Part shown: in pieces, positions 13,571 to 15,662 of the stretch
How positions within the stretch are numbered: position 1 is the stretch's first letter
Layout: each line of letters opens with the position of its first letter
Assembly (NCBI GenBank): GCA_050292445.1
Contig: JBNKLQ010000141.1
Span: 1 to 15,662, forward strand
DNA: 15,662 bases
From: Leptofilum sp050292445
GTDB lineage: Bacteria > Chloroflexota > Anaerolineae > Promineifilales > Promineifilaceae
Direction of reading: 5' to 3'
Notes under the pieces: generated by a model
Databases searched by the model: none
What the model saw: only the letters and a program-made list of their open reading frames with translations
Told to the model about the DNA's origin: nothing
Translations under genes and position numbers: made by a program

Positions 13571-14200
13571 TTAGGTTGGTGAGGGATGGCTGTTGTTGTC
13601 TGGGTCTAAAACGGGACCGAGGGTATCGCGCAGCCATTGACGGGCGCGGTGTAACCGTACTTTGGCGGCGCTATTAGAAATATCGAGGGTAACGGCCGTT
13701 TCTTCCGTGCTCATCCCTTCCAATTCCCGCAGCATAAAAACTGTTTGCAACGTTTCTGGCATGGCGGCAATCGCTTGGCGCAACTCTGTTTGCACTTCTT
13801 CGCTGTCATAAGTTTCTTCTGGCAGGCAGCACCAATCAAACAGCTGGCGTGGAATGGTGCCAGGGGTTTCATCGAGGGTTTCTTCTACAGAGACGGTGGG
13901 AGCGTTGGGACGGCGCAAGCGCATCATCGCCGCGTTGTAGGCGATGCGGTACAGCCAGGTGCTCAGACTGGAGCGCCATTCAAATTTGTCGATGGCCCGG
14001 AAAGCGTTGAGGAACGTTTCTTGCAGCACATCTTCAGCGTCTTGTTCGTTGCCCAGCAGGCGCAGCAGCAGCCGGTTGATGGCTGGCGAGTGCAACGCAA
14101 TGCATTCGTCGCAGGCGGATTTGTCGCCCGCCTGGATTCTGGCGATCAGTTCAGCTTCATCGGCCTGGTTGGCTACTGTTTCAGGATCAATCTGTGTCAT
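13571..14200 (-). CDS. ECF-type RNA polymerase sigma factor
   Basis: This is a 209-residue sigma-70-family factor with regions 2 and 4 only. Region 2 is at about 40-97 (LLRLLGNEQDAEDVLQETF, then WRSSLSTWLYRIAYN) and region 4 at about 140-192 (LRQAIAAMPETLQTVFMLRE with the HTH MSTEETAVTLDISNSAAKVR). The linker has a CC pair (FDWCC, 121-125) and an acidic stretch. The ATG at 14200 is preferred over the in-frame ATG at 14236, because the latter lies inside an intrinsic-terminator hairpin. No anti-sigma gene is adjacent: upstream on the same strand is osmC, downstream the convergent GNAT gene. The start codon is in the 3' arm of a 6-bp inverted repeat (14194-14209). Its regulon is unknown. Confidence 0.92.
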   Translation of the reverse strand: MTQIDPETVANQADEAELIARIQAGDKSACDECIALHSPAINRLLLRLLGNEQDAEDVLQETFLNAFRAIDKFEWRSSLSTWLYRIAYNAAMMRLRRPNAPTVSVEETLDETPGTIPRQLFDWCCLPEETYDSEEVQTELRQAIAAMPETLQTVFMLRELEGMSTEETAVTLDISNSAAKVRLHRARQWLRDTLGPVLDPDNNSHPSPT

Positions 14201-14225
14201 GACTGACACTCTATCCCGAGGCAGC

Positions 14226-14267
14226 AAAAAAGGCAACCTTACCCAGGTATGGATAAAGGTTGCCTTT
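14226..14267 (-). terminator. Intrinsic terminator or attenuator between osmC and the sigma gene
   Basis: AAAGGCAACCTT (14229-14240) pairs perfectly with AAGGTTGCCTTT (14256-14267). On the minus strand the stem runs straight into six T residues (14226-14231), a textbook terminator. It ends about 26 bases before the sigma ATG, leaving little room for a separate promoter, so it may be an attenuator in the sigma leader. Confidence 0.8.
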
Positions 14268-14314
14268 AGATTCGGCTCATGTCCCAGTGGTGGTTAGGCT
14301 AAAAGATGGCTCCT

Positions 14315-14725
14315 TTAGGCAGAAGCTAGTTCAGGGGCAATATTGGCTTCTATTTCAAATTTTGGCGGATTCTCGAAATGTTTTTTAACGGCACATTGAT
14401 CGGCGGCACGGATAACGGCCGATTTATATTTTTCCGGGAAGGTTGGCGGCAACTGAATATCTAATTTGATTTTGCTTACCATGCCCGTCATCCGGTTAAC
14501 CTCTAAGCTTTGCACAAGGCGCACGCCTTCGGCAGAGATGCCGCGCTGTTGGCAGAAGCCCAGCACATAAATCCCGGCGCAGGTACCAATCGAGGCCAGG
14601 AAGGTGGCAAACGGCGTTGGGGCCGAGGCCTGTTCATTATAAGAAGGTTGGTCCGTGGGGACGGTGAAGGGGCCAAAGTGGGCGTCTACACGTGCCCCGC
14701 CGGGGAAGTCGATTATCATTTCCAT
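14315..14725 (-). CDS. OsmC/Ohr-family peroxiredoxin-like protein
   Basis: This 136-residue OsmC-fold protein belongs to a family that reduces organic hydroperoxides through a pair of cysteines. Cys49 in SIGTCAGIYV and Cys111 in ADQCAVKKH occupy the two family positions, and an extra Cys58 follows in LGFCQQRG. The ATG at 14725 (MEMIIDFPGG) is preferred over the longer frame from 14818, because the family starts with this strand and the longer version has no ribosome binding site; a GGAG lies about eleven bases ahead of 14725. Its position upstream of the sigma gene and near a NemR-like repressor fits oxidative or electrophile stress (inference). Some OsmC relatives have no peroxidase activity and bind other ligands. 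Confidence 0.86.
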   Translation of the reverse strand: MEMIIDFPGGARVDAHFGPFTVPTDQPSYNEQASAPTPFATFLASIGTCAGIYVLGFCQQRGISAEGVRLVQSLEVNRMTGMVSKIKLDIQLPPTFPEKYKSAVIRAADQCAVKKHFENPPKFEIEANIAPELASA

Positions 14726-14765
14726 TGTAAACTGTTCTCCGTAACAAAAAAATTCGTTTAATAAG

Positions 14766-14795
14766 GTGGCTGAGAAACGGCCGTTCCCCAGCCAC
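14766..14795. terminator. Hairpin with ACGGCCGT at its tip, between two minus-strand genes
   Basis: GTGGCTG (14766-14772) pairs with CAGCCAC (14789-14795), enclosing the self-complementary AACGGCCGTT (14776-14785). On the plus strand it is followed by ACTTTTTGTTT. On the minus strand, in the direction of the neighbouring genes, only CTTATT follows. It may be a weak terminator of the 14834 gene. Confidence 0.45.
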
Positions 14796-14833
14796 ACTTT
14801 TTGTTTAGATGCAAGCAACTGGAAATGGTTACA

Positions 14834-15662
14834 TCATGAAATCCAGGCTTCGGTCACTTCGCCGCTCCAGCCGTTGGTGGTGCGGGTGTAGTTGATGGTG
14901 AAGCCGCCACCGCTCAGGTAAAGCATGTCGGAATCTGTGGCGATGGCCCAGCTGCTTCCCAGGGAAACGTTGACTTCGTCTTGGGAAACGGCCGTAAATC
15001 CCTGAAACCGTAGATACGGGAAGTCACCTTCAGCATCTGCTTTGGCCTGAATTTCGTCGGGTGACATCGTTACCAGGGCCACGCCAGCCAGTTCGGGCAG
15101 CAGAGTCGGATCGATGTTTTCCGTGGAGAGGACAATTTCTGGCTGATCGGCCAGCAGCGCGTAGTCCGGAATTTCCTGATCGACCAGGGCGCGTTCCAGC
15201 GTCAGGCGCAGCAGGTCGGCTACGTCTTCATCGGGCAGGTCTAGCTCAGAAATCGGTCCATTGTCAGTGCCTGGCAGGGGTTGGGCCACATTGTCCACAT
15301 CCAGGGTGAAGGTATTGGTGATGCCGTTGGCGTTCACGGTATAGGTGCCTGCGGGTAGTCCTTGCACGTCCAGCGCCACGTTTTCTTCAAAGCCAACCAA
15401 CTGCTGGGTGCAGATGGCGTCGGTCAGGCGCTGCGTGGTGATGGTCATCACAAAAGTATCGCCTTCTTGCGTTGTTTCGATGTCGCCCAGTGTGGTGCAG
15501 CCATCACCCAGGTAGCCGGTGACGTTGACATGAACCTGTACCGGGAACGATTCCAGAATCATAATGTCGATGGATTCAACTGTGGCTTCATCGATGGTCA
15601 CATTTTCCAGATCGACGGTTTCCACAGGTGCAGGCGTGACTATAGGATCGTCAGAGCTGACG
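14834..15662 (-). CDS. Secreted or lipoprotein-like protein of a Chloroflexota-type family, 5' end missing
   Basis: The frame is open to the right edge. Upstream of the GTG at 15625 it reads S-S-D-D-P-I-V-T-P-A-P-V, a Pro/Ser/Thr linker, so the signal or lipobox region lies outside the window. About 275 residues are seen. The first 125 form a beta-rich domain with conserved cysteines (GYLGDGCTTLG and DAICTQQLVGF), then LDVQGLPAGTYTVNANG and TFTLDVDN. I recall this type of module from many Chloroflexota lipoproteins but know no function for it. The rest is an acidic region and a second beta-rich domain with SLGSSWAIATDSD, ending GWSGEVTEAWIS, which could be a small enzyme-inhibitor-like or sensor fold. 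Extracellular location is inferred. Confidence 0.65.
   Translation of the reverse strand, partial: VSSDDPIVTPAPVETVDLENVTIDEATVESIDIMILESFPVQVHVNVTGYLGDGCTTLGDIETTQEGDTFVMTITTQRLTDAICTQQLVGFEENVALDVQGLPAGTYTVNANGITNTFTLDVDNVAQPLPGTDNGPISELDLPDEDVADLLRLTLERALVDQEIPDYALLADQPEIVLSTENIDPTLLPELAGVALVTMSPDEIQAKADAEGDFPYLRFQGFTAVSQDEVNVSLGSSWAIATDSDMLYLSGGGFTINYTRTTNGWSGEVTEAWIS

Larger units (their letters stand above)
220..14995. repeat. Highly iterated palindrome ACGGCCGT, 26 copies
   Basis: By reading I find ACGGCCGT beginning at 220, 436, 770, 1197, 2373, 3027, 3704, 4250, 4415, 4586, 5015, 5391, 6038, 7178, 7573, 7743, 9364, 11649, 12024, 12393, 12730, 13187, 13492, 13692, 14777 and 14988. 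A random 8-mer is expected about 0.24 times in this length. Further near-copies carry CGGCCG with other flanks. Twenty-three copies lie in genes and three lie between genes. Confidence 0.9.

Noticed and set aside
14201..14236. Sigma factor starting at the ATG at 14236
   Set aside because: This start lies at the T6 tail of a perfect terminator hairpin, and the added residues are not family-like.
14685..14692. Possible parS core (CACGTG)
   Set aside because: The flanks do not match TGTTTCACGTGAAACA; a single CACGTG is expected by chance.

Overview
The window reads as a piece of chromosome from an uncultured or little-studied Chloroflexota bacterium, probably in or near the Anaerolineae/Caldilineae/Ardenticatenia group. 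This is an inference. It rests on the choice-of-anchor-Q and Calx-beta exported protein ending in a VYLPFIIR-type tail, the Thr/Asp-rich secreted protein at the right edge, the RarA-methyltransferase fusion, and short AT-rich tandem repeats inside a gene. Base composition is moderate to high GC, with two visibly AT-richer patches: the MNT/HEPN pair and the RloAB region. The palindrome ACGGCCGT occurs 26 times in 15.7 kb, roughly a hundred times the chance expectation, and is a genome-style signature.

Layout, left to right. (1) 1-1531: end of parA (cut by the window edge) overlapping parB, the chromosome segregation pair. (2) 1544-2180: an overlapping MntA-like nucleotidyltransferase antitoxin and HepT-like HEPN RNase toxin placed directly behind parB. 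(3) 2247-2783: a NUDIX hydrolase. (4) 2936-5338: a secreted beta-helix plus triple Calx-beta protein with a leader hairpin and a strong terminator. (5) 5452-6648: an M24 (Xaa-Pro type) metallopeptidase, then a folded intergenic element and a small three-helix membrane protein (6800-7135). (6) 7156-9387, minus strand: RarA/MgsA ATPase fused to a methyltransferase-like domain, carrying two short tandem-repeat insertions.

(7) 9490-11421, minus strand: an RloA/RloB (AbiL-type) anti-phage pair, an AAA_15 ATPase and a Toprim-like RloB. RloB is broken by a one-base deficit in an A5 run inside its first catalytic motif. The pair has its own promoter and no ACGGCCGT. (8) 11703-13563: a TetR/NemR-like repressor, a hotdog acyl-CoA thioesterase and a Pat-like GNAT acetyltransferase. 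Near-identical GACCGAnyGGTCTT operators lie ahead of tetR and ahead of the thioesterase, so the repressor probably controls itself and the pair. (9) 13571-14725, minus strand: an ECF-type sigma factor preceded by an intrinsic-terminator-like hairpin, and an OsmC-family peroxidase upstream of it. (10) 14834 to the right edge: C-terminal part of a secreted protein of a Chloroflexota-type family.

The best candidates for a second look are the frameshifted RloB, the ACGGCCGT signature with its coding bias (Thr-Ala-Val and Gly-Arg), the TetR regulon with a single-cysteine repressor, and the repeat insertions in the RarA fusion. I see no CRISPR array, tRNA, rRNA, insertion sequence or wholly unknown multi-gene system.
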